Of a DNA stretch of 64,000 nucleotides, positions 26,720 through 35,448 are shown piece after piece; the first letter of the stretch is position 1, and every line of letters starts with the position of its first letter. Under the pieces are notes generated by a model that was given only the letters and a program-made list of their open reading frames with translations, was not told the origin of the DNA and made no database searches. Source of the DNA: Shewanella acanthi (GTDB lineage: Bacteria > Pseudomonadota > Gammaproteobacteria > Enterobacterales > Shewanellaceae); assembly GCF_019457475.1 (NCBI RefSeq), contig NZ_CP080413.1:2728001-2792000 (forward strand), read 5' to 3'. The translations under genes and the position numbers were made by a program.

Positions 26720-27154
26720 TCACATGGGCTCTTCTTCCTTGGCCATACTGAAGCTAAATTCATAGAAGTGCTGACCATTTTCGATGGTGATGGCCATATT
26801 GCCGTAGAGTCCGGTTAATTCCCCCGCCCCAGAGTTAGGGATAACCTCAAGGTGCAAGCGGTTTTGACCATCGGTCATAATGCCAAAGTGTTGCAACACA
26901 AAACTGCCCTGCTTACCACAAAGTTTGCCGACAAATTGCTCTATCGCCACATAGCCTGCAGAGCCCTTTTTCGCGGTCATGGCGCTTAGCATTTCCCCTT
27001 GGCTGCGCCCTTCGAGCTCCCCTATGAAGGCTTTATCTAAGGTCATGCGGCCAAGATTCATCCCGCCCACACCCGTTGCATAGGCAGAGTGTGGTTCAAG
27101 CTTTACCTCGAATGTCCCGCTGACTTTAGTGATATCTGCATTGGTCATATCCAT
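26720..27154 (-). CDS. DUF3224 family protein
   Basis: A 144-residue protein of the DUF3224 family, predicted to be an all-beta, avidin-like barrel. Typical segments are SGTFEVKLEP near the start, LDKAFIGELEGRSQGEML and SFVLQHFGIMTDGQNRL. The ATG at 27154 has AAGGAG six bases upstream. No signal peptide and no catalytic residues can be named; function is unknown. It is convergent with the pfa operon and shares the short gap with its terminator. Confidence 0.85.
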   Translation of the reverse strand: MDMTNADITKVSGTFEVKLEPHSAYATGVGGMNLGRMTLDKAFIGELEGRSQGEMLSAMTAKKGSAGYVAIEQFVGKLCGKQGSFVLQHFGIMTDGQNRLHLEVIPNSGAGELTGLYGNMAITIENGQHFYEFSFSMAKEEEPM

Positions 27155-27461
27155 GACACTCTCCTTATCGTGTTATTAATTGGCATTATCAAGAGATATT
27201 CACTTCCCAAGCCCCCAACAGACTCTGAGCCATTGCTTATTTCGAATCACCTACTCGCCACCACATATGCGCTTTAAGGCTATCAAGTTAAATCAACTTA
27301 GTTCAGGGTTTAAAAAAGCAAATAACACAACTAGTTACGCAATACAGTAAACGCGGGTAAATTGCCATTTTTAAACCTTGCATGCTCGGGGTATAATCCC
27401 AGCATTAGGTCAAGCTTATTGCTACCTTTATCAGATTTTCAGCGGGAAGAATGACAATTCC
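27155..27461. other. Intergenic region with a TATAAT promoter
   Basis: A 307-base gap between divergent genes. The only clear element is TATAAT at 27392-27397 with a G-rich extended -10 and a weak TTTAAA 16 bases upstream, pointing toward the small zinc-ribbon gene at 27462. I see nothing else. Confidence 0.5.
27392..27397 (+). promoter_or_regulatory. -10 element upstream of the small zinc-binding protein
   Basis: A consensus TATAAT preceded by GGGG. Transcription would start near 27404, giving a leader of about 58 bases before the ATG at 27462. Confidence 0.45.
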
Positions 27462-27713
27462 ATGACAAACCCAAATACCAGCACACCATCTAATCCCTTC
27501 GGCGTATTAAATAAGAGCACAGCTGCGTCGTTTAATGAACAAAAAAACCTGATCAAACGTGTGTTGAAGGGACAAGCCGCCCAATGCCCCAGCTGTAAAC
27601 AATCACTAAAAGTGATACTGCCCGAGCAGGTGAAGGCGGAGCAACTGGCGGGCATTTATTGCGCTAAAGGTTGTACGGATATCGAACTGGATATGGAAGC
27701 GATAGCGCAATAA
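27462..27713 (+). CDS. Small zinc-ribbon protein (hypothetical)
   Basis: An 83-residue protein with four cysteines that can form a zinc ribbon: Cys42-x2-Cys45 (CPSCKQ) and Cys67-x3-Cys71 (YCAKGCTDIELDM). The N-terminal 40 residues are polar and lysine rich. I start at the ATG at 27462; the frame is open back to 27378 but that part covers the promoter. It is probably a cytoplasmic nucleic-acid or protein-binding adaptor; no family name is certain. It is convergent with the FAH-family gene. Confidence 0.75.
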   Translation: MTNPNTSTPSNPFGVLNKSTAASFNEQKNLIKRVLKGQAAQCPSCKQSLKVILPEQVKAEQLAGIYCAKGCTDIELDMEAIAQ

Positions 27714-27758
27714 TCCATTGCACTCGCGCTTCTTTTTCACCTAAAACAAATTAAACAA

Positions 27759-28379
27759 TCAGTTAGATTGCCATTGCCACTCAAGCAGCGGCGCTTTGGT
27801 TTCTCCGCCTCTTAAACTCACCTCAAAGAGCGTGTTGGCAGGAATAACCCCAACTCCCTTAGGGGTGCCCGTCATGACTATATCGCCATCTTCTAAACTA
27901 AAAATCGATTGCAGCTCAGTTAAGATGGTGGCGGGGCTATAGATCATCAAATCCGCATGGCCAAGCTGCGTAGTTTCACCATTGATTTTTAATTCAAATT
28001 CAAATGGCATACTGGCATCTTTAATGGCTACAAAGGGGCTGAATAGCGCCGCACCATCGAAGGCCTTAGCTTTTTCCCAGGGTAATCCCTTAGCTTTAAG
28101 CTTGTTTTGCAGCTCACGCTTTGTGAGATCGAGTCCAATGCCCACATGGCTAAAACGCCCTTGCTCAAACATGAAACACAGCTCAGTTTCAAAGTGCAGC
28201 ACATCCTCTAAATGGTGACTGTTGAGGGTGTCTGACAGCGCCGAATTAGGTTTTAGGAACACCACCATATCCTCAGGCACTTCATTACCTAACTCGTGGA
28301 TATGGTCCACATAGTTTCGACCAATACAGAGAATTTTACTCGGGCTCACGGTACCTTCTGGGGTCAAGACTGATTTCAT
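27759..28379 (-). CDS. Fumarylacetoacetate hydrolase family protein
   Basis: A 206-residue protein of the FAH/YcgM family, divalent-metal enzymes that hydrolyse or decarboxylate beta-keto or acylpyruvate substrates. Metal-ligand glutamates are in HFETELCFMF (about 63-66), with CIGRNYVDH near the start, and the family blocks KAFDGAALFSPF and GDIVMTGTPKGVG are intact. The length is that of single-domain acylpyruvase/oxaloacetate tautomerase relatives. AAGGA lies four bases before the ATG. The substrate is not readable from sequence. A deacylase gene lies 35 bases upstream in the same direction, so they may be co-transcribed. Confidence 0.88.
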   Translation of the reverse strand: MKSVLTPEGTVSPSKILCIGRNYVDHIHELGNEVPEDMVVFLKPNSALSDTLNSHHLEDVLHFETELCFMFEQGRFSHVGIGLDLTKRELQNKLKAKGLPWEKAKAFDGAALFSPFVAIKDASMPFEFELKINGETTQLGHADLMIYSPATILTELQSIFSLEDGDIVMTGTPKGVGVIPANTLFEVSLRGGETKAPLLEWQWQSN

Positions 28380-28414
28380 TTCATTCCTTAAAAGTGGTGG
28401 AATACAGAGCGTAC

Positions 28415-29428
28415 TTACGCATATTCCATTAAGAATTCATCGAGCTGCTCGTTTGCCATCTCAATTTCATCCCCCTCAAATTGGGCGATATGGAACATGC
28501 CTTCCCCCTCATTGGTAACGGGGATATTGCTAATGCCGATAATAATGCCATCGGTCGGCGCGCGAATCGCGACGCTGTCGCCGCCGTGTGGGCTCACAAT
28601 ATGGGCGATGATGTAGCCCTTATTCACCCGCTGGCCGAGTTTAAGTTTCATATTCACTAATCCATCGGATTCGCTGCGAACCCAATAGCTGCGAATGGCT
28701 TTTACGCTACCGCCCTTATTACTGACTCGCCCCTTAAGCATATTGAGGCTTCGCATCACATTGAGTACGCCCTTAAGGCCCGATTTAATCGATAACTCAC
28801 TGAAACGTAATGCTTCACCCGCCTCGTACAAAATACACGGAATGCCCTGCTGATTGGCATAGCCTCGCATCGATACACTGCGCGCCTTTGAGTGCATGAT
28901 CAGCGGCGCACCAAAGGCATTGGCCATGGCGAGCATAGTCTCATCAGTGGTATCACAGCGAATTTGCGGCAGATTGTCTCGATGAATAGCACCAGTGTGA
29001 AGGTCAATCACATGGGTGGCATGTACCAATAATTGCGTTGCGAACAAATTCGCTAAACGGCTTGCCAGCGCCCCCTTACCAGAGCCAGGAAAACAGCGGT
29101 TAAGATCGCGTCTGTCGGGCAAATAACGGGATTGCTGAATAAAACCAAAGACATTGACTATCGGCACCACAATTAAGGTACCCGATAGATTTTTAGGATT
29201 CACCCGCACAAGCAGGCGGCGACAAATTTCGATACCGTTAAGTTCATCGCCATGGATTGCGGCGCAAACTAACAGGATTGGCCCGGGTTTTAAGCCGTGG
29301 AAAACTTCGACATAGATATCGAGTTGGGTATCGGTATACAGCTTTGCGGCGGGCAGTTTTATCCCCAGCTGAGTCCCGGCACTGACCTTATTCCCAGCCA
29401 GTTCAAATGCTTCACGTTTTTTTGCCAT
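28415..29428 (-). CDS. Succinylglutamate desuccinylase/aspartoacylase family protein
   Basis: A 337-residue zinc carboxypeptidase-like deacylase. Zinc ligands are His and Glu of AAIHGDELNG (about 63-72) and the His of DLHTG (near 146). The substrate-arginine region RRDLNRCFPG and the catalytic Glu in LYEAGEALRF are present. The C-terminal third resembles a biotinyl/lipoyl-like beta barrel (GLVNMKLKLGQRVNKGYIIAHI), common in this subfamily. I start at ATG 29428 with GGGAG upstream. Subfamily members are often linked to RimK-type ligases, but none is present here; the substrate is unknown. Confidence 0.87.
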   Translation of the reverse strand: MAKKREAFELAGNKVSAGTQLGIKLPAAKLYTDTQLDIYVEVFHGLKPGPILLVCAAIHGDELNGIEICRRLLVRVNPKNLSGTLIVVPIVNVFGFIQQSRYLPDRRDLNRCFPGSGKGALASRLANLFATQLLVHATHVIDLHTGAIHRDNLPQIRCDTTDETMLAMANAFGAPLIMHSKARSVSMRGYANQQGIPCILYEAGEALRFSELSIKSGLKGVLNVMRSLNMLKGRVSNKGGSVKAIRSYWVRSESDGLVNMKLKLGQRVNKGYIIAHIVSPHGGDSVAIRAPTDGIIIGISNIPVTNEGEGMFHIAQFEGDEIEMANEQLDEFLMEYA

Positions 29429-29637
29429 AGAGACTCCCTGATGCACTTTGCCCCAATGCCCGCTTCCCCTTAAAACTGAGACAGTTTAGAAACAAACATA
29501 CCGAGCAAACTAATCCTAATCAAAGGCTTAAATCTAAATCTTTGGGGTACATAATGCCATAGGTGATGAAACGGCTTAAAGCCCTGCTTGCTGATTATGA
29601 CAGACTATGTTGTTCCTCTTAGGAAAAAAATGCCCAT

Positions 29638-29672
29638 AAAAAAACCGTCCCATGCTGTATGGGACGGTTTTT
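29638..29672. terminator. Terminator downstream of the PhnA-family gene
   Basis: A strong hairpin, AAAAACCGTCCCAT-GCTGT-ATGGGACGGTTTTT, with A- and T-runs on both sides. It serves the minus-strand gene that ends at 29697. Confidence 0.85.
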
Positions 29673-29696
29673 GAGATACGAATTTGGAAGGAGAAC

Positions 29697-30260
29697 TTAA
29701 GACTTCTTCACAAAGCAAGTCAGAATCACAATACGAGTGCCATTGACACGGCCTTCGATATGTTCTGGATTGTTAGTCAAAGAGATATTGCGCACCGCGG
29801 TGCCGCGTTTAGCCACAAAACTGGTGCCCTTAACGTTTAAGTCTTTGATGATCACCACAGTATCTCCAGCGTTTAGCACCGCGCCATTACTGTCTAAGGT
29901 CGGTGGTGTATCTTCACTGGCCGCTGCGGCTTCTGCATCGCCCCATGTTTTTAGATCGTCTTCTAAATACAACATGTCGAGCAGATCCTGCGCCCAGCTT
30001 TCACTGTTTAAGCGCTTCAGCATACGGTAGGACATCACCTGCACCGCAGGAACTGGACTCCACATGCTATCGTTCAGACAACGCCAGTGATTCATGTCCA
30101 TAGTATCTGGTGCTGCAATTTGACTACTGCAGGTTTCGCAAATCATGATCTCGTTTTCGCGGCCATCCGATGCGGGTAAGTCATAAATAGAGAGTTCAAC
30201 ATCACTCCCACAGAGTTCACATTTGCCACCGCAGCGACTTAGCAATTCATTTTCAGTCAT
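29697..30260 (-). CDS. PhnA family zinc-ribbon protein
   Basis: A 187-residue member of the PhnA family, annotated as alkylphosphonate utilisation although the role is unproven. It has an N-terminal zinc ribbon (RCGGKCELCG with Cys10, Cys14, Cys17, and ICETCSSQ) and the C-terminal SH3-like PhnA domain from about 125 (GAVLNAGDTVVIIKDLNVKG, KRGTAVRNISLT, GTRIVILTCFVKK). E. coli PhnA is about 111 aa; this longer form with an extra helical middle segment (about 60-120) is common in marine Gammaproteobacteria. It is monocistronic, with its own terminator. Confidence 0.88.
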   Translation of the reverse strand: MTENELLSRCGGKCELCGSDVELSIYDLPASDGRENEIMICETCSSQIAAPDTMDMNHWRCLNDSMWSPVPAVQVMSYRMLKRLNSESWAQDLLDMLYLEDDLKTWGDAEAAAASEDTPPTLDSNGAVLNAGDTVVIIKDLNVKGTSFVAKRGTAVRNISLTNNPEHIEGRVNGTRIVILTCFVKKS

Positions 30261-30611
30261 TTTTTGCGCCTACATACCTAATAAAAAACGAATTATGCCA
30301 TAAATTCACTATACACGGCAGGGGCTTAGCACAAATATCCCTACTTTATCTAAGCATAAAAATTAAACTGTGATCGGCTATCTAAAATTTTGTCCTTATT
30401 AATCAATCTCTAATATCGCCCCTATTGCGAGTCATACAACAGTGTACAAAGAAAGAGGATTCACTTAATTGTGAACTAAAGCACACTCACCTTTTCAAAT
30501 AATCCTATTTTTTAAGCCGTTTTTAAGTAAACAACTCGCCTGTGCTGACTCTGCAATATAAGATCCCACCTAAAATCTACAGATTGCGCGCCAAAATACG
30601 GACAATTTCAC
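30261..30611. other. Intergenic region, 350 bases
   Basis: An A/T-rich gap between divergent genes. A CRP-like half-matched site (TGTGAACTAAAGCACA, 30470-30485) is the only motif; it is one base off the symmetric consensus in one arm and I give it low weight. No hairpin with a T-run and no short coding sequence is evident. Confidence 0.4.
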
Positions 30612-31307
30612 ATGGCTAACCAAACCTCTAACGCTCCCTTCTCAAACGATTGCCTAGATTTTTTAACCCGCTTAAGTCAGAACAATGACAGAGAATGGTT
30701 TAAGACCCATCAAGCAGAATACGAAGACAAGGTAAGAAGCCCTGCCCTTAAATTGATTGAGCAAATTCAGCCCCTTATTCTCGACATTTCACCGCGGCTA
30801 ACGGCAGTCGCCAAAAAGGTGGGTGGCAGTTTGATGCGCCCGCAACGGGACAGCCGCTTTAGCCACGATAAGACGCCCTATAAGACCAATGTCGGGATCC
30901 AATTCCGCCATTTTCAGGGCAAAGATGTGCATGCTCCAGGCCTCTATTTGCATATTGCAACCGATGGTTGTTTTATTGCTGCGGGTATGTGGCATCCCGA
31001 ATCCAAGGCGCTCAGTGCCATTCGTACCTGCCTCGATGAAAACCCCAATAGCTATAAAAAGGCCAAAGCCTGTCTTGAAGCGCATGGATTTCAGATGGAT
31101 GGCGACAGTTTAACTCGGCCGCCTAAGGGATTTGATAAGCATCATCCAATGCTTAGTGAACTTAAACGAAAAGATTTTATTGCAGTTAAACCCTTCGATT
31201 TTTCGCTTTTATGCCAAGAGGATGCTGCAAGTGTGCTAGCCAAGGAATTTAGCCATTGCCGCCAATTGATGGCCTATCTCTGCTTTGCACTTGAACTGGA
31301 TTTTTGA
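30612..31307 (+). CDS. DUF2461 family protein
   Basis: A 231-residue DUF2461 (TIGR02453-type) protein, widespread and of unknown function. Conserved blocks include LTRLSQNNDREWFKTHQAEY at the start, RPQRDSRFSHDKTPYKTN (about 77-94) and the GLYLHIATDGCFIAAGMWHP strand pair near 113-132. No transmembrane segment or signal peptide is present. It stands alone; the convergent tetR gene follows 71 bases downstream. The ATG at 30612 is the natural start. Confidence 0.88.
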   Translation: MANQTSNAPFSNDCLDFLTRLSQNNDREWFKTHQAEYEDKVRSPALKLIEQIQPLILDISPRLTAVAKKVGGSLMRPQRDSRFSHDKTPYKTNVGIQFRHFQGKDVHAPGLYLHIATDGCFIAAGMWHPESKALSAIRTCLDENPNSYKKAKACLEAHGFQMDGDSLTRPPKGFDKHHPMLSELKRKDFIAVKPFDFSLLCQEDAASVLAKEFSHCRQLMAYLCFALELDF

Positions 31308-31377
31308 TGTGCGAAATGAGTTAAGTCATTACATTAAGTCATTAAACCAAACTGATTAAAGCGATGCCAGCGGCTTA

Positions 31378-31965
31378 CTAAGGCCGCTGCAGGCTCGTTA
31401 AATAAGCCTCTAATACCGAATAGGCATTATCTAGAAGGGCGTATTCCCCCGCCTTACCCAGTACTCGGATCCCCTGTAATTGCAGCACCAGAAACGCGGC
31501 AATGTCCTTAATCGATAACGTTTGGGAAAGCTCGCCTTTAGCCTGACTATGGCTTAACACTTGGATGAAGCGCTGTTGTAACTGCGCCATCAAACGCTGG
31601 CATTCCTGCTGAACGCAATCATCGTCGAGACACTTCTCAAGGATGGCATTTTGCATAAAGCAGCCAAATTTTTGCTCCCGCTGAACATCGATAAAACCTC
31701 TCAAATACGCTTTTAATTCAGCTATTCCCGCCTCTTGATGAAGCAGCTTATCTTGCGCTCCAAAGGACACATGCTCGAGATAAAACCGCAGGCACTCGCG
31801 GTACAGAGTCTGTTTATCGCCAAAGCTGTTGTAGATACTGAAACGGTTAATCCCTAAATGGTCGACCAAATCGGCAATCGAGGTTTGCGCAAAGCCCTTT
31901 TGCCAGAAAAGATCCATCGCCTGGGTTAATTTTTCCTGCCTATCAAAATTGCACGTTCGCGCCAT
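31378..31965 (-). CDS. TetR family transcriptional regulator
   Basis: A 195-residue TetR regulator with the N-terminal HTH at about 25-45 (TSIADLVDHLGINRFSIYNS) and an all-helical ligand domain. The FGCFMQNAILE segment (about 100-110) resembles electrophile-sensing NemR/AcuR-type members, which have a cysteine there. It is divergent from two glutathione S-transferase genes, with a near-perfect palindrome at 32056-32073 in the gap. The likely role is a repressor of itself and the gst pair, released by reactive electrophiles; this is inference from context. Confidence 0.88.
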   Translation of the reverse strand: MARTCNFDRQEKLTQAMDLFWQKGFAQTSIADLVDHLGINRFSIYNSFGDKQTLYRECLRFYLEHVSFGAQDKLLHQEAGIAELKAYLRGFIDVQREQKFGCFMQNAILEKCLDDDCVQQECQRLMAQLQQRFIQVLSHSQAKGELSQTLSIKDIAAFLVLQLQGIRVLGKAGEYALLDNAYSVLEAYLTSLQRP

Positions 31966-32055
31966 GATTACCCATCCACTTAATACCTAAATAACACCCT
32001 TTTCGGCACAAAATCATTCTTGACTGACCGTTTAGATATGACGTAAATTTTATCC

Positions 32056-32073
32056 TAACCGAACGTTCAGTTA
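32056..32073. promoter_or_regulatory. Putative TetR operator
   Basis: TAACCGAACGTTCAGTTA is an 18-base palindrome with one mismatched pair, centred on AACGTT, between the divergent tetR and gst genes. A related half (CTGACCGTTTAGATA) lies at about 32024. Its placement fits a TetR-family operator controlling both directions. Confidence 0.6.
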
Positions 32074-32117
32074 AAGCCCAATTTAATTGCACCAGATGAT
32101 ACAACAAAGGAATCAGC

Positions 32118-32744
32118 ATGAAGCTTTATGAATTAGCCCCAACCCCGAGTGCGCGCCGTGTGAGTATTTTCCTTGCCGAAAAAGGTATAGAAGTGCCAAG
32201 GGTTCATGTGGATATTCGTGGTGGCGAAAACCTTAGCCCAGAATTTAAAGCCAAAAGTTTAAATGGCCGTATTCCCCTGCTCGAACTCGACGATGGCAGC
32301 TACCTATGTGAATCCGTAGCCATTTGCCGCTATCTAGAAGAAATTCATCCAAGCGAAACTTCACTCTTTGGTAACTCGCCACTGGAGCGTGCTAAGGTTG
32401 AAATGTGGCAACGCATCATCGAACTTCAAGGGATCACCGCGGGCTTTCAAGCCTTTAGAAACCTGACGGGCGTCTATAAAGACCGTGAAACCTGTGTCGA
32501 AGCCTGGGGCACAGAGTCACGTAAGCGTGTCGTTGAATTTCTGCCAACATTGGAAAACCAATTGGCACAATCCCCCTATGTTGCTGGCGAAAACTTCAGC
32601 ATCGCCGATATTTCCGCCTTTGTATTTATTAGCTTTATCAAAAACCTTGAGATCCACACCGAAGGTAATCTGCCGCATATCCATGCTTGGTATCAAAAAA
32701 TTGCCCAGCGCCCAGCGGTACTGTCACTGACTCCTAAAAACTAA
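32118..32744 (+). CDS. Glutathione S-transferase
   Basis: A 208-residue GST. It has an N-terminal thioredoxin-like domain (1-78) with the glutathione-contacting NGRIPLLELDDG and the ESVAICRYLEE motif (Glu-Ser at about 65-66), and a C-terminal helical domain with the N-capping motif FSIADISAFVF. The N-terminal PTPSARRVSIFLAEKG resembles bacterial GSTs with Ser/Cys chemistry. It is probably cytoplasmic and detoxifies electrophiles by glutathione conjugation. It is 45 bases upstream of a second GST and divergent from tetR; the three form a likely detoxification regulon. Confidence 0.9.
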   Translation: MKLYELAPTPSARRVSIFLAEKGIEVPRVHVDIRGGENLSPEFKAKSLNGRIPLLELDDGSYLCESVAICRYLEEIHPSETSLFGNSPLERAKVEMWQRIIELQGITAGFQAFRNLTGVYKDRETCVEAWGTESRKRVVEFLPTLENQLAQSPYVAGENFSIADISAFVFISFIKNLEIHTEGNLPHIHAWYQKIAQRPAVLSLTPKN

Positions 32745-32789
32745 GCTTGTTAATCCAATCTGTTAACTTACAGTATTAACGGGAATGAA

Positions 32790-33458
32790 ATGATTGATTT
32801 ATACACAGCCGCAACACCCAACGGCTTTAAGATTTCCATCGCATTGGAAGAAATGGGCCTAGAATACCGTGTGCATCAGCTAGATTTGACCAGCAATGAG
32901 CAGAAACAACCTGAGTTTCTCGCCATCAATCCCAACGGTCGCATCCCTGCGATTATCGACCGCGATAACGATGACTTCACAGTGTTCGAGTCAGGCGCCA
33001 TTCTGCTTTACTTAGCTGAAAAAACGGGGAAGTTTTTGCCAACTGATGCGAAAAAACGATCGCAGGTCATTCAATGGTTAATGTTCCAAATGAGTGGCGT
33101 CGGCCCCATGATGGGTCAGGCGAATGTGTTCTACCGCTACTTTCCTGAAAAAATCCCCGCCGCCATTGAACGTTATCAAAAGGAAGGTCGCCGTCTGTTT
33201 GAGGTAATGAATACCCAATTAGCCACACATCAATATCTCGCGGGGGATGAATATACCATCGCCGATATCGCGACTTGGCCCTGGGTACGTATTCACGAGT
33301 GGAGCGGTGTGGATATGCAAGGATTACCACACCTTCAGCGTTGGCTCGACGAATTAGCCCAAAGACCCGCCTGTCAGAAGGGCATTGTCACGCCGCCGCC
33401 ATCGAATCTCAGTGACGAAGAGCGCGCGAAACAAATCCAAAAGATGGTGACTAAATAG
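32790..33458 (+). CDS. Glutathione S-transferase, Nu-class like (YfcG/YghU type)
   Basis: A 222-residue GST resembling the Nu class. The N-terminal [20 protein letters not shown] has the Thr/Asn that binds glutathione in Yfc[14 protein letters not shown] and [16 protein letters not shown] complete the thioredoxin fold, and the C-terminal part has [13 protein letters not shown]. coli YfcG and YghU have disulfide-bond reductase activity toward glutathione or organic disulfides rather than classical transfer activity. It is distinct from the GST upstream (low identity), so the pair probably gives complementary activities. Confidence 0.9.
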   Translation: MIDLYTAATPNGFKISIALEEMGLEYRVHQLDLTSNEQKQPEFLAINPNGRIPAIIDRDNDDFTVFESGAILLYLAEKTGKFLPTDAKKRSQVIQWLMFQMSGVGPMMGQANVFYRYFPEKIPAAIERYQKEGRRLFEVMNTQLATHQYLAGDEYTIADIATWPWVRIHEWSGVDMQGLPHLQRWLDELAQRPACQKGIVTPPPSNLSDEERAKQIQKMVTK

Positions 33459-33481
33459 TATTAATGTTTAAAAACAAGGTT

Positions 33482-33516
33482 AAGCCCCAAAGACTCAACG
33501 TCATTTGGGGCTTTTT
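33482..33516 (+). terminator. Terminator of the gst pair
   Basis: AAGCCCCAAA ... TTTGGGGCTTTTT stem with a 12-base loop and T-run, 24 bases after the second gst stop. Confidence 0.85.
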
Positions 33517-33624
33517 ACTGCCAGTAAGATGTAAAACTGCTACACTCTGCACCATTTTTGGCACAACTCCGTCGCGCAAAGCCTAAGCTTAGCGAGTTAC
33601 CGAGACATTAATCAGGCTACTTTT

Positions 33625-35013
33625 ATGGGCAATCCAACCAGCTTATCTCAACCAACGACTCATGATACATCCTCAGCTATGGGCTTAAATGTGGATACTC
33701 ACACCCCTTCACAAAAACGCGCACTAAGCTACGCAAATACCATTAAGCAATTGTTTGATGACATTTTCTCGAGCAAGCAACCCGCCGACCGCGTACTTGC
33801 CAACTACTTTAGGGAACATAAAAAGCACGGTTCAAAGGATCGCAAGGTCATCCGCGAATCGCTATTTAGCCTATTTCGTTGGTGGGGTTGGTTTAAAAAG
33901 TTAGAAGATAACCAAATTAGCAGCTTCTTTGCCAAGCTCTCGGCCGCCGCATTAATCGAAGCTCACCCTTGGCAGGATATCGCTAAGGCTTGGCATGAAT
34001 TAGCCCAATTAAGCACGGACTTTGAAGCGCTTCAATCCCTTGATGTTGATAGTCTTGATGGCAAGTTAGCTCTTGCCCAAAAACTCTTCCCGAGTGCGCT
34101 GTTTGCGCTTGAAGATCTACTGCCTAACTGGTTTTGGGATGTGTGCCCTATTGCACCAGAACGTAAAGCACAACTGATCGAAGCCATGGTCAGTCGCCCA
34201 CCGATTTGGGGACGTGCTCAAGGCATCAGCAGCCAAAGCGCGGTAACTCAATTGCAGCAGTTGGGGATTGATGCAAGTGCGGGTCATTACTTTGATGATG
34301 CCTTAAGCCTCGGTTCTAAAAGCATAAACCTTAATGAAATCTCGCTTTATAAAGACGGAAAAATTGAGATCCAAGATTTAGCTTCCCAGGTAATAGGCCA
34401 AACCTGTGCGCCAAAACCTGCCGATAATTGGTGGGATACTTGCAGCGGCGCGGGCGGAAAAACATTGCAACTGCGCTCATTAATGCAAATTGAAGCCAAA
34501 TCGCAGAAGGTTAAACTCTCGGGCTCAATTATTTCCTCAGATATTCGCTCCCATGCGTTGGAGGAACTCACTAAACGCGCTTCACGGGCCAAATTCGACG
34601 GTATTCAAGTCGCCCGCTGGAAGAGTGATGCCCTACCAGTGCCAAGCAAGCATTTCGATGGCGTGTTAGTGGATGCCCCCTGCAGCTGTACTGGCACTTG
34701 GCGCCGAAATCCCGATATGCGCTGGCTAGATTCAGTCGAAGCCGTTACCGATAAAGCTGCACTGCAACTCGATATTTTGAGTCGCAGTAGCCAGGCGGTA
34801 AAACCTGCGGGCACATTAGTATATGCCACCTGCTCGCTGTCCCCCATTGAAAACGAAGACGTCGTGAAGGCATTTTTACAGCAACACAGCGAATTCAGCC
34901 TAGTGCCTGTTAAGCACCCCTTTACCGGTGAACAAACAGAAATGTTGACCGTCTGGCCCTTTGAAGCTAACAGCGATGGGATGTTTGTTGCGCGAATGCA
35001 GCGTAAGCTTTAG
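33625..35013 (+). CDS. RsmB/NOP family RNA (cytosine-5) methyltransferase
   Basis: A 462-residue SAM-dependent RNA methyltransferase. The C-terminal Rossmann domain (about 240-462) has motif I DTCSGAGGKTLQL, motif IV DAPCSCTGTWRRNPD (Cys that assists release) and motif VI YATCSLSPIENE (nucleophilic Cys). The N-terminal 200 residues are helical, as in RsmB. It lacks the NusB-like domain order of true RsmB and the PUA domain of RsmF, so it is a separate paralogue; the rRNA or tRNA target is unknown. The first 25 residues are polar and poorly conserved, and a downstream ATG (MGLNVD) could be the true start. Confidence 0.88.
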   Translation: MGNPTSLSQPTTHDTSSAMGLNVDTHTPSQKRALSYANTIKQLFDDIFSSKQPADRVLANYFREHKKHGSKDRKVIRESLFSLFRWWGWFKKLEDNQISSFFAKLSAAALIEAHPWQDIAKAWHELAQLSTDFEALQSLDVDSLDGKLALAQKLFPSALFALEDLLPNWFWDVCPIAPERKAQLIEAMVSRPPIWGRAQGISSQSAVTQLQQLGIDASAGHYFDDALSLGSKSINLNEISLYKDGKIEIQDLASQVIGQTCAPKPADNWWDTCSGAGGKTLQLRSLMQIEAKSQKVKLSGSIISSDIRSHALEELTKRASRAKFDGIQVARWKSDALPVPSKHFDGVLVDAPCSCTGTWRRNPDMRWLDSVEAVTDKAALQLDILSRSSQAVKPAGTLVYATCSLSPIENEDVVKAFLQQHSEFSLVPVKHPFTGEQTEMLTVWPFEANSDGMFVARMQRKL

Positions 35014-35042
35014 TCCTAACTCCTTCTTTTTTATTAGAACTT

Positions 35043-35063
35043 GGCGCTCGCTCTAAGAGCGCC
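35043..35063 (+). terminator. Hairpin after the methyltransferase gene
   Basis: GGCGCTC-GCTCTAA-GAGCGCC followed by CCTTCCC. The stem is good but the T-run is poor, so it is a weak terminator or a transcript-stabilising hairpin. Confidence 0.45.
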
Positions 35064-35289
35064 CCTTCCCATAACATCTCTTTCAGTTATTTTTACTCAT
35101 TATTTATCAATAAGATAATTTTATACGCCATTAATTTAAGCGCTTTGTCCTAATTGCATGTATTAAAAGGAGCTTATTGGACAAAACTTTTCACCATCAG
35201 CGAAGAAATATTTCGCTTTAGCTTACCCTTTCCTTTGGGTAAAAAGATCGAGTGCTACAAATGGCACAGGTATTTTTGGAATTTTGACC

Positions 35290-35448
35290 ATGTCACACTC
35301 CTATCAATTTGACGACGATGATGCGCCATGGGGCGATCACGTTAAAGGTAAACAAAAGAACAAACGCGTAAAACAACGTCGCAGGGACACCAAGCGTCGT
35401 TATTCGGATGACTCAGAGGTGGATTTTTACCAATATAAAACCAAATAA
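35290..35448 (+). CDS. Small charged protein, 52 residues (hypothetical)
   Basis: A short open frame with a striking charge pattern. It has an acidic N-terminus (FDDDDAPWGD), a highly basic centre (KQKNKRVKQRRRDTKRR) and an acidic/aromatic end (SDDSEVDFYQYKTK). The pattern and regular codon use look like a real protein, perhaps RNA or ribosome binding. A weak GGA lies upstream (TTTTTGGAATTTTGACC) and a hairpin follows at 35521-35546. Two small hairpins in the 170-base leader (AGCGAA/TTCGCT near 35200 and TACCC/GGGTA near 35225) suggest a structured 5' region. I recognise no family. Confidence 0.65.
   Translation: MSHSYQFDDDDAPWGDHVKGKQKNKRVKQRRRDTKRRYSDDSEVDFYQYKTK

Noticed and set aside
30470..30485. 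CRP-like site TGTGAACTAAAGCACA
   Set aside because: One arm deviates and no promoter is evident nearby; a single degenerate match is expected by chance in 64 kb.
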